Shown: positions 16,135 through 25,647, counted from the first letter of the stretch. The stretch: 63,223 bases of DNA from Chloroflexota bacterium (GCA_020850535.1 JADZEM010000197.1:1-63223), one strand, 5' to 3'. A program made the numbers and translations. Notes: generated by a model from the letters alone, not told the origin.

Positions 16135-17604
16135 TCATGCGAACAGCCTCGCAATCGGGGCGACGCCGATGGCGATCACGTCGGCGACGGCGCTCGGCCA
16201 GATGCCCGTCAGGATGATCAGGGCGAGCATCGCCACGACCACGAACTTCTCGCGGCCGTCGGCGTCGGTCAACCCGTGCCACTTGTGCTCGTCAAGCTGC
16301 CCGAAGAAGACCCGCATCAGCATCCAGGTGATGTAGCCGGCCGTCAGCACGATGCCGAACGCGGCGATCCCCGTCTGCCAGGGCCAGACCTCGAACGCGC
16401 CGATGAACACCAGGAACTCGCCGATGAACCCGTTCATGCCCGGCAACCCGAGCGATGCGAGTCCCGCCATCACGAAGCCAGCCGCGATGAACGGCATCTT
16501 GGGGGCCAGACCGCCCATCTCGGGGATGATGCGGGTGTGGGTGCGGTCGTAGACCAGCCCCACGCTGGTGAACAGCAGCGCCGTGATGGTGCCGTGCGTG
16601 AACATCTGAACCACCGCGCCCTGGATGCCCGTCACGCTGAGCGCCGCCATCCCGATGATGACGTACCCCATGTGGCTCACCGACGAGTAGGCGATCATCT
16701 TCTTGAGGTCGCCGTTGATCATCGAGAGGGCCAGCATCGCGCCATAGATCACGTTGATGGTGCCCAGGATCACCAGGAACGGCACCAGCACGCGCGCCCC
16801 TTCGGGCAAGAGCGTCATGCAGAGGCGGATCAACCCGTAGCCGCCCATCTTGAGCAGCACGCCCGCCAGCAGCACGCTGATCGGGGTCGGCGCCTCGACG
16901 TGGGCATCGGGAAGCCAGGTGTGGAACGGGAAGATCGGCACCTTGACCGCGAACCCGACGAACAGCAGCAGGAACAGCAGCACCTGCGTGGCGACGGGGA
17001 GTGCCTTGGCCCCATCGCTGATCAGGAACATGTCGAACGTCCCCACGCCCGTCAGGAAGAAGAGCGCGAAGATGCCGACCAGCATGAACGCCGAGCCAGC
17101 GATGGTGTAGATGATGAACTTCATCGCCGCGTACTCGCGGCGCGCGCCGCCCCAGATCCCGATGAGCAGGAACATCGGGGCCAGCTCAAGCTCCCAGAAG
17201 AGGAAGAAGACGAACAGGTCCAGCGAGACGAAGACGCCCGTGACCGCCGTCGAGAGGAACTGCACCAGCGTGAAGTAGAGCTGCGGGCGCAGCGTGAACT
17301 TCCAGGAGATCAGCACCACCAGGAACGTCAGGAAAGCGTTCAGGAAGACCAGCGGCAGGCTGACCCCGTCCACGCCGATGCGGAGCGAGGAGCCGATCTG
17401 CGGGATGAACGGCATCACACTCTCGAACTGGGTGCCGCCGACCTGCAGGTTGTACCGGCCGTACAGGTAGGTGGTCGCCGCGAGCGTCAGGCCCGTCGAG
17501 AGCAGGGCGATGACGCGGGCGAACATCCCCTGCCCGGCCAGGATGGTGACGAGGGCTCCGATAGCCGGGCCCCACAGGATCACATGGAGAAGCAAGTGTT
17601 CCAC
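16135..17604 (-). CDS. nuoM: NADH-quinone oxidoreductase subunit M
   Basis: The 489-aa antiporter-like subunit shows FFLFWELELAPMFLLIG (key Glu), PFHTWLPDAHVEAPTPISV, and LKKMIAYSSVSHMGY. I place the start at the GTG at 17604, preceded by GTGAGG, because upstream sequence in frame is not hydrophobic and overlaps nuoL by more than 150 bases. This leaves 13 bases between the nuoL stop and the start, in line with the tight spacing of the operon. It pumps protons as part of the complex I membrane arm. Confidence 0.95.
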   Translation of the reverse strand: MEHLLLHVILWGPAIGALVTILAGQGMFARVIALLSTGLTLAATTYLYGRYNLQVGGTQFESVMPFIPQIGSSLRIGVDGVSLPLVFLNAFLTFLVVLISWKFTLRPQLYFTLVQFLSTAVTGVFVSLDLFVFFLFWELELAPMFLLIGIWGGARREYAAMKFIIYTIAGSAFMLVGIFALFFLTGVGTFDMFLISDGAKALPVATQVLLFLLLFVGFAVKVPIFPFHTWLPDAHVEAPTPISVLLAGVLLKMGGYGLIRLCMTLLPEGARVLVPFLVILGTINVIYGAMLALSMINGDLKKMIAYSSVSHMGYVIIGMAALSVTGIQGAVVQMFTHGTITALLFTSVGLVYDRTHTRIIPEMGGLAPKMPFIAAGFVMAGLASLGLPGMNGFIGEFLVFIGAFEVWPWQTGIAAFGIVLTAGYITWMLMRVFFGQLDEHKWHGLTDADGREKFVVVAMLALIILTGIWPSAVADVIAIGVAPIARLFA

Positions 17605-17617
17605 GTTGGCCTCACAC

Positions 17618-19783
17618 CTACCGGATACCGAAGAAGACGGCCCAGAACGCGATGATGACGAGGCCGCCAGCCACCGCGAGGGCGTAGGAGGGGATCCTGC
17701 CCGTCTGGAGATCGCGCAGCCAGTCCCCTGCGACGGTCGTGCCCTTGCCGACCCCGTTGACCACCCCGTCCACGACGTTGCGGTCAAACCAGCTCATGCC
17801 CATCGCCACGCCGACGACGAACTTGTCCAGGATCCAGCCGTACAGCTCGTCGAACCAGTAGCGGTTGAACAGCGCCACGTAGACCGGTCGGAAGCGGGCC
17901 GCCAGCGCCTCGGCCGAGATCGACTTCGCCGAGTACATCGCCCAGGCCGTCGCAATGCCGGCCAGCGCCAACACCGTTCCGATGGCCGCCAGCCCGACGT
18001 TCATCTCCGAGCCGTGGAACTCGTCGCCCTCAAGGAAGTGCGCGAAGCCGTTCCCAAGCTGCGGCGCTCCCCACAGCCCGACGAGGACCGAGGGCACCGC
18101 CAGGATCAGCAGCGGCAGCGTCATCGTCAGCGGCGATTCCTTGATGTACCGCGGGTCCATGCTGCCACGGAACGTCCCGCCGAAGGTCAGGAAGATCACG
18201 CGGAACATGTAGAAAGCCGTCATGAAGACGGTGATCAGGGCGAAGCCGAGCAGCACCCAGTAGACGCCGCCGTACCTCTCCGCCGAGTGGAGCGTCACCA
18301 GCAGGATCTCGTCCTTGCTCCAGAAGCCGGAGAGCGGCGGGATGCCAGCCAGCGAGAGCGCCGCGATGATCATCGTCCAGGCGGTGATCGGCATGCGGCT
18401 GAAGAGGCCGCCCATCACCCGCATGTCCTGGGCGGGAACCACCTGCGCCCGGCCGTTCGGCGTCTCCACGTACCCGACGTGTGGCGCGCCCGCCCGGTGC
18501 AGCGCGTAGATCACGCTGCCAGCCGTCAGGAAGAGGAGCGCCTTGAAGAAGGCGTGGGTGAAGAGGTGGAAGGCCCCAGCCGCCTCGCTGTACGAGCCCA
18601 TTGCCAGCATCATGTAGCCAAGCTGGCTGACCGTCGAGAAGGCCATCACGCGCTTGATGTCGGTCGAGACGAGGCCCATCGAGGCGGCGAAGATCGCCGT
18701 GAAGCCGCCGATGAACGCCACCGTGATCATCGCGGCCGGCGCATGCTCGAAGAGCGGGAACGTCCGCCCGACCAGGTACACGCCCGCCGCGACCATCGTG
18801 GCGGCGTGGATCAGGGCCGAGACCGGTGTCGGGCCTTCCATGGCGTCTGGCAGCCAGACGTGCAGCGGGAACTGCGCCGACTTGCCGACCGCACCCGTGA
18901 ACAGGAGGATACAGCCCACCCCCAGGATGCCCGAGGTCAGCTCGCCGTGCTCGGCCATCTCGATCAGCCTGGTGAACTCGAGCGTGTCCGCGTGCCACCA
19001 GAGCCAGAGGATGCCCAGCAGGAAGCCGAAGTCGCCGAGGCGCGTCGTGACGAACGCCTTCATGGCCGCCGGGGCCGGGCCGCTGAGGATCGGAATCTCC
19101 CGTCCCTCACGGTTGATGAAGCTGCCCGTCTGGTGGCGGCGGTTGTACCAGAAGCCGATCAGCAGGTACGACCCGAGGCCCACGCCCTCCCAGAACATGT
19201 AGATAACCAGGAGGTTGTTGGCGAGCACCAGCCCGAGCATCGCCGCCGTGAACAGGCCGAGATACCCGAAGAAGCGGCCGTAGTTCGGATCGCGGACCAG
19301 CGGCGGGGGCGGTCCGGCCTGCGACGGCGCATGATGCGCGTCGCCGTGCCCATCGCCATCGCCGCCGTGCCCATCGCCGTGGCCGCCGTGCCCATCACCG
19401 TGGCCGTCACCATGCTCGTCGTGGTGCTCAGCCTCAGGCTCCCAGAGATAGCCTCGGGAGTAGATCTGCACCAGCAGCGCCACCGACGTGACGACGACCA
19501 GCATCATGGACGTGAGCGGGTCGATGATGATGCCGAACGGCAGCACCGTGTTGACGGAGAGCGCCAACCACGGGATGCTGCGCTCCCAGGGGTGCGCGGC
19601 CGATGCGGCCCCGCCGTGAACCTGGGAGAAGATCATCCAGGAGATCGCGCAGGAGACGGCCGTCGCCGCGATCACGAGCCAACTGGACAGCTCACCCTTG
19701 CGCTGGGTGAACAGCCCGACAATCGCGAAGGCTGCGAATGGCAGCAGCGGGATCAACCAGGCGAGCGACAGGGAATCAGCCAT
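17618..19783 (-). CDS. nuoL: NADH-quinone oxidoreductase subunit L with a His/Gly/Asp-rich loop
   Basis: This 721-aa subunit is the distal proton-pumping subunit of complex I. It has FWEGVGLGSYLLIGFWY (key Glu), FPLHVWLPDAMEGPTPVSALIHAATMVAAGVYL, IKRVMAFSTVSQLGYM, and a long C-terminal part with the lateral helix. Between the early helices, near residues 118-155, lies a loop rich in His, Gly and Asp (DGHGDGHGGHGDGHGG and neighbours), followed by Pro-rich sequence. This loop is absent from the E. coli and Thermus subunits as I know them and could bind metal ions. The gene starts 5 bases after nuoK. Confidence 0.95.
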   Translation of the reverse strand: MADSLSLAWLIPLLPFAAFAIVGLFTQRKGELSSWLVIAATAVSCAISWMIFSQVHGGAASAAHPWERSIPWLALSVNTVLPFGIIIDPLTSMMLVVVTSVALLVQIYSRGYLWEPEAEHHDEHGDGHGDGHGGHGDGHGGDGDGHGDAHHAPSQAGPPPPLVRDPNYGRFFGYLGLFTAAMLGLVLANNLLVIYMFWEGVGLGSYLLIGFWYNRRHQTGSFINREGREIPILSGPAPAAMKAFVTTRLGDFGFLLGILWLWWHADTLEFTRLIEMAEHGELTSGILGVGCILLFTGAVGKSAQFPLHVWLPDAMEGPTPVSALIHAATMVAAGVYLVGRTFPLFEHAPAAMITVAFIGGFTAIFAASMGLVSTDIKRVMAFSTVSQLGYMMLAMGSYSEAAGAFHLFTHAFFKALLFLTAGSVIYALHRAGAPHVGYVETPNGRAQVVPAQDMRVMGGLFSRMPITAWTMIIAALSLAGIPPLSGFWSKDEILLVTLHSAERYGGVYWVLLGFALITVFMTAFYMFRVIFLTFGGTFRGSMDPRYIKESPLTMTLPLLILAVPSVLVGLWGAPQLGNGFAHFLEGDEFHGSEMNVGLAAIGTVLALAGIATAWAMYSAKSISAEALAARFRPVYVALFNRYWFDELYGWILDKFVVGVAMGMSWFDRNVVDGVVNGVGKGTTVAGDWLRDLQTGRIPSYALAVAGGLVIIAFWAVFFGIR

Positions 19784-19788
19784 ACTGC

Positions 19789-20121
19789 CTATCCCTTCAG
19801 CAGGTCGATCTCGTCGACCTGGATGGTGTGCCGCAGGCGGTAAACGGTAATCACGATCGCCAGCCCGACCGCCGCCTCGGCAGCGGCCACGGTCATGATG
19901 AAGATCGCGAAGAGCTGACCTGCGAGGTCCGCGCCGCCCGGAGCGGGCTGCACGTAGCAGGCGAACGCCACCATCATGACGTTGACGGCGTTCAGCATCA
20001 GCTCAATCGAGAGAAGGATCCCGACGGCGTTGGTGCGTGAAAGCGCGCCATACATCCCGATGGAGAAAAGGATCGCCGACAGCACCAGGAAGTGCTGCAG
20101 GCCGATCGGAGCCAGCGCCAT
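19789..20121 (-). CDS. nuoK: NADH-quinone oxidoreductase subunit K
   Basis: The 110-aa subunit has three membrane helices and the conserved Glu residues within helices (LLSIELMLNAVNV and TVAAAEAAVGLAI). The length is normal for the family. It starts 4 bases after the nuoJ stop, inside the operon. Confidence 0.95.
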   Translation of the reverse strand: MALAPIGLQHFLVLSAILFSIGMYGALSRTNAVGILLSIELMLNAVNVMMVAFACYVQPAPGGADLAGQLFAIFIMTVAAAEAAVGLAIVITVYRLRHTIQVDEIDLLKG

Positions 20122-20125
20122 GGCT

Positions 20126-20635
20126 CTATTCCTCCCGAGCGATGACGATTGCGCCGACCAGCCCGACGGTCAGCAAGACCGACGCGATCCAGAACGGCAG
20201 AACGTAGGTCGTCAAGAGCAGGTTGCCGATCTTCTCGGCCGTCTCCATGTTCAGGGGAGATGGTCGGAGATTCCAGCGGTGGGTGACCACCACGCTGATC
20301 GACAGCGCAGCCACTGCCAGCGCGGTGAGCGCGGCGCTGATCCGCTGGCCCTGGGCCGAACCGCCCGCAAGGTCAATCTGGTTCGGCGTGAGCATGATCG
20401 CGAAGAGCATCAGGATCATGATCGCGCCGACGTAGACCAGCAATTGGGCGATGGCCAGGAAGTCGGCCGAGAGCAGCACGTACATGACGGCCACGCCCGA
20501 GAGGACGAGGACCAGCAGCATCGCACTGCGAATCATGTCGCGGTTCATCACCATGCCGACTGCGCCAAGGAGCATGGCGGCAGCCGTCACGTAGAACGCG
20601 ATCGCGACGAAGACGTCAGTCGCTGACACTGCCAC
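20126..20635 (-). CDS. nuoJ: NADH-quinone oxidoreductase subunit J
   Basis: The 169-aa membrane subunit has five helices and the family segment DFLAIAQLLVYVGAIMILMLFAIML, containing the pi-bulge helix. Its first base directly follows the nuoI stop codon on the minus strand. Confidence 0.93.
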   Translation of the reverse strand: MAVSATDVFVAIAFYVTAAAMLLGAVGMVMNRDMIRSAMLLVLVLSGVAVMYVLLSADFLAIAQLLVYVGAIMILMLFAIMLTPNQIDLAGGSAQGQRISAALTALAVAALSISVVVTHRWNLRPSPLNMETAEKIGNLLLTTYVLPFWIASVLLTVGLVGAIVIAREE

Positions 20636-21436
20636 CTACTCCTTCGGGGCCGGCCGGCCGATGCCAGCGGCAGCCGCGCGCTCTTTGTAGATCTTGGCCC
20701 GGTCCGACGGGGCCAGCCCGGCCATGTCCGACGTGAACCCGAGCGGGCCAGTCACGGACGACGCCTTCTGCTGGGCGGCGGTCATCTGGCCACCACCAGC
20801 GGGAGCAGCGGCCGGGGCAGCAGCAGCGGCGGCAGCAGGGGCCGTCGCCGGCGCAGCCTTGGCGGCGGCAGCGGCCGGCGCCTTCGCGCCGGCGGCTGCC
20901 GGAGCGCGCCCGGCCGCAGCCGGGGCCTTCGCAGCGCCGGCCGGGGCCGGACTCGCACCCGCCTGCGCGCTGCGTCCGCGCTTGACGCCCTGGATGAACT
21001 CCATCGCCGAGTCAACCTCGGGCGTCCCCGCGATGCGCAGCTCGTGCATGTTGAAGACCAGCGACTTCTCGCGGTCGTACGCGCCGAACTCGAAGTCGGG
21101 GGCCATCACGATGGCACGGAACGGGCAGGCCTCGACGCAGAGGGCGCACTCGATGCAGCCGCCCATATCGAGGTCGAACCGATCCAGCACCTTGCCCTTC
21201 CCGACGGCCGGGTGCTGCTCGATCTTGATGACGTCAACCGGGCAGGCCAGCGCGCAGGCGCCGCAGGCCGTACAGCGCAGGTCGCCGGAGTCCACGTCGT
21301 AGATCAGGCGCGGGCGGCCACGGGTCCAGGGGGGCAGCTCGAGCCGCTCCTCGGGATACTGGAGCGTCACCGATTTTGCAAAGAAGAAGTGCCAGAGGGT
21401 GGTCATCATCCCCTTGGCAATGCCAGCTCCGTACAT
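20636..21436 (-). CDS. nuoI: NADH-quinone oxidoreductase subunit I with Ala/Pro-rich tail
   Basis: The 266-aa protein carries two [4Fe-4S] motifs, CTACGACALACP near residues 56-67 and CIECALCVEACP near 93-104, which pass electrons toward NuoB. The ferredoxin-like part ends near residue 150. It is followed by about 115 residues of Ala/Pro/Gly-rich sequence and a short conserved-looking end (SSVTGPLGFTSDMAGLAPSD), which ordinary NuoI proteins (about 160-180 aa) lack. The tail resembles in composition the N-terminal extension of NuoC from the same operon. Gene spacing is 3 bp after nuoH. Confidence 0.93.
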   Translation of the reverse strand: MYGAGIAKGMMTTLWHFFFAKSVTLQYPEERLELPPWTRGRPRLIYDVDSGDLRCTACGACALACPVDVIKIEQHPAVGKGKVLDRFDLDMGGCIECALCVEACPFRAIVMAPDFEFGAYDREKSLVFNMHELRIAGTPEVDSAMEFIQGVKRGRSAQAGASPAPAGAAKAPAAAGRAPAAAGAKAPAAAAAKAAPATAPAAAAAAAPAAAPAGGGQMTAAQQKASSVTGPLGFTSDMAGLAPSDRAKIYKERAAAAGIGRPAPKE

Positions 21437-21439
21437 GGC

Positions 21440-22546
21440 TTACCTCACCCCCGGCAGGAGCATGTTGGACAGGGTGATCCAGCAGGCGGTGATACCGACG
21501 ACGATCAACCCGGCCGGCAGCAGGCGCTTCCAGGCGAAGTTCATCAACTGGTCGTACCGCAAGCGCGGCAGCGTGGAGCGAATCCACATGAAGACGAAGA
21601 CCAGGAACATGGTCTTGCCGAGGAAGAAGAGGATCCCCGGCCCGACCGACGGCACGAACGGGATCGGGCCGGCCCAGCCGCCCAGGAAGAGCGTCGCGCC
21701 GATGGCCGAGACCGCGAAGACGTTCGCGTACTCGGCCAGGAAGAAGAGGGCGAACCGCATGCCGCTGTACTCGGTGTGGAAGCCAGCGGCCAGCTCGGAC
21801 TCGGCCTCGATCAGGTCGAACGGCGTGCGGTTCGTCTCGGCGATGCCAGCGATCAGGAAGATGATGAAGGCCAGGAAGCCCCATGGCGTGAAGACGAACC
21901 ACCAGTTATGGATGCCGCCGAGGCGCGTCGGAAGCTCTTGCGCCAGGACGACGCCCGTCATCGACATCGTGCCGGCCAGCATCACCGGCACCAGCGCCGC
22001 CAGGATGCCCGGGATCTCGTAGCTCACCAGCTGCGCCGCCGAGCGCATACCGCCGAGCAGCGCGTACTTGTTGTTCGAGCCCCAGCCCGCCATGATCACG
22101 CCGATCACCGGCATGCTGCCCATGGCCGAGACAAAGAGGACGCCAACGTTCAGGTTGGAGGGCGCCACGCCCGGCGACCATGGGATGACAGCCCAGGCCA
22201 TCAGCGCGGCGGCCAGCACGATGATCGGCGAGAGGGCCCAGAGGACCTTGTCCACCCGGGCCGGCACGATGTCCTCTTTGGAGAGCAGCTTGATCGCATC
22301 GGCGACGGTCTGCAGAAGGCCGAATGGGCCGACGCGGTTCGGACCGGAGCGGTCCTGCATCCGCGCGATGATCTTGCGCTCCATCCAGACCAGCAGGATG
22401 ACCGCGCCCGAGACGACGCCGGCCAGCACGCCAGCCCCGATCACGGCCATCAGCATGCTGGCGAGCCAGCCAGGCAAGGCCGAGCGCAGCAGCCCGTCGA
22501 GAAGCTGGGCTATCGCCCCGACAGGATTCGAGAGAGGATCGCTCAT
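21440..22546 (-). CDS. nuoH: NADH-quinone oxidoreductase subunit H
   Basis: The 368-aa subunit forms the quinone channel with NuoB and NuoD. Family segments are RSGPNRVGPFGLLQTVADAIKLLSKED and the acidic FDLIEAESELAAGFHTEYSGM loop. About eight to nine helices are visible. It overlaps the nuoD stop by 4 bases, showing translational coupling. Confidence 0.95.
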   Translation of the reverse strand: MSDPLSNPVGAIAQLLDGLLRSALPGWLASMLMAVIGAGVLAGVVSGAVILLVWMERKIIARMQDRSGPNRVGPFGLLQTVADAIKLLSKEDIVPARVDKVLWALSPIIVLAAALMAWAVIPWSPGVAPSNLNVGVLFVSAMGSMPVIGVIMAGWGSNNKYALLGGMRSAAQLVSYEIPGILAALVPVMLAGTMSMTGVVLAQELPTRLGGIHNWWFVFTPWGFLAFIIFLIAGIAETNRTPFDLIEAESELAAGFHTEYSGMRFALFFLAEYANVFAVSAIGATLFLGGWAGPIPFVPSVGPGILFFLGKTMFLVFVFMWIRSTLPRLRYDQLMNFAWKRLLPAGLIVVGITACWITLSNMLLPGVR

Positions 22547-23676
22547 CGGTCGACTTCACCCATAACAATGTCGAAGCTGCCCAGGATGACCACCGCGTCG
22601 GCCACCTTGTGGCCGATGGTCAACTGCCCGAGCACGCCGAGATTGATGTAGCTCGGGGCGCGCACCTTGTAGCGGTACGGCGAGGTCGAGCCGTCGCTGA
22701 TGAGGTAGAACCCGATCTCGCCCTTCGGCCCCTCGATGCGCCCGTAGGCCTCGCCCTTTGGCGGGCGCAGGATCTTCGGCATGCGGCCCCGGATGTCGCC
22801 GGGGGGGATATCCCGCAGGGCCTGACGGACGATCTTGACGCTCTCGCGCATCTCGGCCACCCGCACGAGGTAGCGGTCGTAGGCGTCGCCGCCGAAGCGG
22901 ACCGGCACTTCCCAGTCGAAGCGGTCGTAGATGCCGTACGGCTCGGCGCGGCGGACGTCGTAGGCGACGCCGCTGGCCCGCGCGATGGGGCCGGTGATGC
23001 TGTACTCGCGGCACAGGTCCGGCGGCAGCAGCCCGATGCCCTTGGTGCGCGCCATGAAGATCTCGTTCGTGGTCAGGAGCGACTCGTACTCGTCGATCTT
23101 CTCGGGCATCTTCTCGATGAACACCTGGCACCGCGCCAGGAACTCGTCGGTCAGGTCACGCGCTACGCCGCCGAAGCGGATGTAGCTCGGGTTCATCCGG
23201 ACGCCCGCGCAGAGCATGAAGAGATCGAGGATCTCCTCGCGCTCGCGGAAGCAGTAGACAAGCGGGGTGAACCAGGTGCCGACGTCCGCGCCGAAGGTGC
23301 CGATGGCAACCTGATGGCTGGCGATGCGGCTCAGCTCGGACACGATGACGCGGATGTACTCGGCGCGCTCGGGCACTTCGAGGCCGGCCAGGCGCTCGAT
23401 AGCCAGGGCGTAGGCCCAGTTCGTCGTCATCGGCGAGAGGTAATCCATCCGGTCGGTCAGGGTGGTGCCCTGCACGTAGGTGCGGGCCTCCCCGAGCTTC
23501 TCGGTGGAGCGGTGGAGGTAGCCCATCACGGGCTTCACCCCGACGACCGTCTCGCCGTCCAGCTGCATGATGAGGCGGAACACCCCGTGGGTCGAGGGGT
23601 GCTGCGGCCCCATGTTGAGCGTCATCTCATTGGGAGAGTCCGATTCGAGGATCTCGATCGCGACGCCTTCAGACAC
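22543..23676 (-). CDS. nuoD: NADH-quinone oxidoreductase subunit D
   Basis: The 377-aa peripheral subunit is related to the large subunit of NiFe hydrogenases. It has MTLNMGPQHPSTHGVFRL with the quinone-site His, RMDYLSPMTTNWAYALAIERL, and an ending GELGQ-like stretch (VLGQLTIGHKVADAVVILGSFD). The length is normal for a subunit D that is not fused to C. It overlaps nuoC by 8 bases. Confidence 0.95.
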   Translation of the reverse strand: MSEGVAIEILESDSPNEMTLNMGPQHPSTHGVFRLIMQLDGETVVGVKPVMGYLHRSTEKLGEARTYVQGTTLTDRMDYLSPMTTNWAYALAIERLAGLEVPERAEYIRVIVSELSRIASHQVAIGTFGADVGTWFTPLVYCFREREEILDLFMLCAGVRMNPSYIRFGGVARDLTDEFLARCQVFIEKMPEKIDEYESLLTTNEIFMARTKGIGLLPPDLCREYSITGPIARASGVAYDVRRAEPYGIYDRFDWEVPVRFGGDAYDRYLVRVAEMRESVKIVRQALRDIPPGDIRGRMPKILRPPKGEAYGRIEGPKGEIGFYLISDGSTSPYRYKVRAPSYINLGVLGQLTIGHKVADAVVILGSFDIVMGEVDR

Positions 23677-24322
23677 GGCGGAACCCCTCCCCGCCGCCGG
23701 GCGGCGCGTCCTGGCCCTCGGCGCCGTACTTGAGGTGGCGCACGAGGACGTACTCGTAGTCGAACGTCCAATCCTTCCGCAGCGGGTGGCCGGGGAAGTT
23801 GTCGTCGAGCAGGATGCGGCGCATGTCCGGGTGCCCCAGGAACTTGACGCCGAACAGGTCGTAGATCTCGCGCTCTTGCAGCTCAGCGCCCAACCAGACG
23901 GCCGTCAGGCTCGGGATGAGCGGGTTCGGCTCGGGCGGGAGGTCGGTCCGCAGCACGATGCAGCCGGGCGTCTCGACGTAGTCCCAGCCGTAGCAGTGGT
24001 AGAGCAGTTCGACGCGGTCCCGCCAGTCGACGGCGGTGACCGCCGAGAGGTAGTTGTAGCCAAGCCGCTTGACCTCGCGGGCCACCGCGATGATCTGCGC
24101 GCTCGGCACCTTCACCTCGACGTAGCCGTGGCGACGCTCCCAGGTCAGGTCCGGGACCAGCGCGCGCAGGGCCGTGACCTCTTCCGTATCCGGCTCGACG
24201 GGCTTGGGGGGCGGAGCAGCCTTTGCCGCGGCCGGCCTGGCAGCAGGCTTCGCGACTGGCGTGGCGGCCGGCGCGGCATCGCCAGCCGGAGGCGTGGTGT
24301 TGGTCGAGGACTCGTCGTTCAT
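23669..24322 (-). CDS. nuoC: NADH-quinone oxidoreductase subunit C with Ala/Pro-rich N-terminal extension
   Basis: The 217-aa subunit has the 30-kDa domain from about residue 50 on, with [22 protein letters not shown], and the signature [38 protein letters not shown]. The first 45 residues are Ala/Pro/Lys-rich and disordered in appearance. I choose the ATG at 24322, which overlaps the nuoB stop as ATGA; a longer reading has no support. C and D are separate, unlike the fused form of some bacteria. Confidence 0.93.
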   Translation of the reverse strand: MNDESSTNTTPPAGDAAPAATPVAKPAARPAAAKAAPPPKPVEPDTEEVTALRALVPDLTWERRHGYVEVKVPSAQIIAVAREVKRLGYNYLSAVTAVDWRDRVELLYHCYGWDYVETPGCIVLRTDLPPEPNPLIPSLTAVWLGAELQEREIYDLFGVKFLGHPDMRRILLDDNFPGHPLRKDWTFDYEYVLVRHLKYGAEGQDAPPGGGEGFRRV

Positions 24323-24912
24323 CGTGGTTTCATCCCGGCCGCCGTTCTGATCTTCGCCTGGAGCTGCATGATGCCGTGCAGCAGCGCGTCCGGCCGTGGC
24401 GGGCAACCGGCAAGGTAGACGTCCACCGGCACGAAATTGTCGATGCCGGGCACGGTGCTGTAGCTGCCCTGGTACGGCCCGCCCGCGATGACGCAGGTGC
24501 CCATCGCGATGACGTACTTCGGCTCGGACATCTGGTCGTAGAGGCGCCGCACGGACGGGGCCATCTTGGTGGTCACCGTGCCGGAGACGATCATCACGTC
24601 CGCCTGCCGTGGCGACGGGCGGAACACCTCGGAGCCGAAGCGGGAGATGTCCCAGCGCGCCGTGCCGACGGCCATCATCTCGATGGCGCAGCAGGCCAAC
24701 CCGAACGTCAGCGGCCAGAGCGAGTTGCTCCGCGCCCAGCCGATCAGCGAGTCGAGGGACACGACCATCGCGTGGCCCTTCAGCTCGGTGGGCGGGGCGA
24801 AGCGGGACTCAAGGACTTCGTCTGCTGGCCGGGGACGGTCGAAGACAAGCGCCGTCTGATCGTTGGGATTCCCGAGCGTCAGTTCTGGGCGCTGGTCAGG
24901 GGGAACGGTCAT
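24319..24912 (-). CDS. nuoB: NADH-quinone oxidoreductase subunit B
   Basis: The 197-aa subunit holds cluster N2. The ligands are seen in [14 protein letters not shown] (tandem Cys), in MGTCVIAGG, and in [13 protein letters not shown]. The N-terminal 40 residues before the conserved domain vary in the family. It overlaps nuoC by 4 bases and starts 32 bp after nuoA. Confidence 0.95.
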   Translation of the reverse strand: MTVPPDQRPELTLGNPNDQTALVFDRPRPADEVLESRFAPPTELKGHAMVVSLDSLIGWARSNSLWPLTFGLACCAIEMMAVGTARWDISRFGSEVFRPSPRQADVMIVSGTVTTKMAPSVRRLYDQMSEPKYVIAMGTCVIAGGPYQGSYSTVPGIDNFVPVDVYLAGCPPRPDALLHGIMQLQAKIRTAAGMKPR

Positions 24913-24944
24913 AGCGGGCTACCTCCGAGGCAGAAGGACCACGC

Positions 24945-25301
24945 CTACTCCCAGGTGAGCGCGCCCTTCTTCCAGGCGTAGGCAAGGCCGACCAGCAGGA
25001 AGGCGATGAAGATCACCATCTTGACCAGCGAGGCCACGCCCAGGCTGTTGAAGGCGACACCCCAGGGGAACAGGTACATGACTTCGACGTCGAAAATCAC
25101 GAAGATCAGCGCGTACAGGTAGTAGCGCGTCCGGAACTGGATGTGCGTCGGGCCGATGGTCTCGACACCGCTCTCATACGGCTGGAGCTTGACGCGGTTT
25201 GGATTCTTGGGATGGATGAAGCTGCTGAGAATCAGCGGAATGACGGGAAAGACGAGCGCGACGATCAGGAAGATAGCGATAGGTCCGAAGGACTCCAGCA
25301 T
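24945..25301 (-). CDS. nuoA: NADH-quinone oxidoreductase subunit A
   Basis: The 118-aa subunit has three helices and the family core KLQPYESGVE plus FDVEVMYLFPW. It is the first gene of the operon nuoABCDHIJKLMN, which lacks nuoE, nuoF and nuoG. The only candidate promoter in the 346-bp gap upstream is at 25447-25452. Confidence 0.95.
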   Translation of the reverse strand: MLESFGPIAIFLIVALVFPVIPLILSSFIHPKNPNRVKLQPYESGVETIGPTHIQFRTRYYLYALIFVIFDVEVMYLFPWGVAFNSLGVASLVKMVIFIAFLLVGLAYAWKKGALTWE

Positions 25302-25446
25302 CGATCAGACTCCTGAGATGGCGGTTCGGTGAGGGGACCAGGACGACTGCCAGACGGACAGTAGCACACTGGGCGAGCAAGGGGCATGCAGGGGGAACAA
25401 GGAGGGGAGCACCGAGGGCAGACAGCAGCCGCCGCCGGCCAGCGCA

Positions 25447-25452
25447 AGTATA
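25447..25452 (-). promoter_or_regulatory. Candidate nuo promoter, -10 TATACT
   Basis: On the minus strand TATACT follows the sequence GCCTTTCAGCACCGTGA, with a weak TTTGTG-like -35 region 16 bases upstream. It would give a leader of about 140 bases before nuoA. The nuo genes may alternatively be read through from mreB. Confidence 0.4.
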
Positions 25453-25481
25453 TCACGGTGCTGAAAGGCACAAACCGGGGT

Positions 25482-25646
25482 CGTGGATCGTGGATCGAGG
25501 GGCGTGGGGAAGGAACGGCGCCCCCACGCCCCTCGATCTACGGCCCACGATCCAAAGCCTACGACCCACGCCCCTCGGCCTACGCCCCTCGGCCTACGCC
25601 CCTCGGCCTACGCCCCTCGGCCTACGCCCCTCGGCCTACGACCCTC
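25482..25646. repeat. Heptamer/14-mer minisatellite, locus 2
   Basis: Irregular heptamers (GGTCGTG, GATCGTG, GGCCTAC, GACCCAC) fill 25482-25576. They pass into five copies of the 14-mer GGCCTACGCCCCTC at 25577-25646, the last with one change. The array abuts the mreB stop codon and lies upstream of nuoA. Confidence 0.75.
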
Positions 25647-25647
25647 G

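Noticed and set aside
25577-25646. 14-bp repeats behind mreB as possible CRISPR or iteron array
   Set aside because: There are no spacers, and the unit is a dimer of the heptamer repeat found elsewhere; no replication gene is near.
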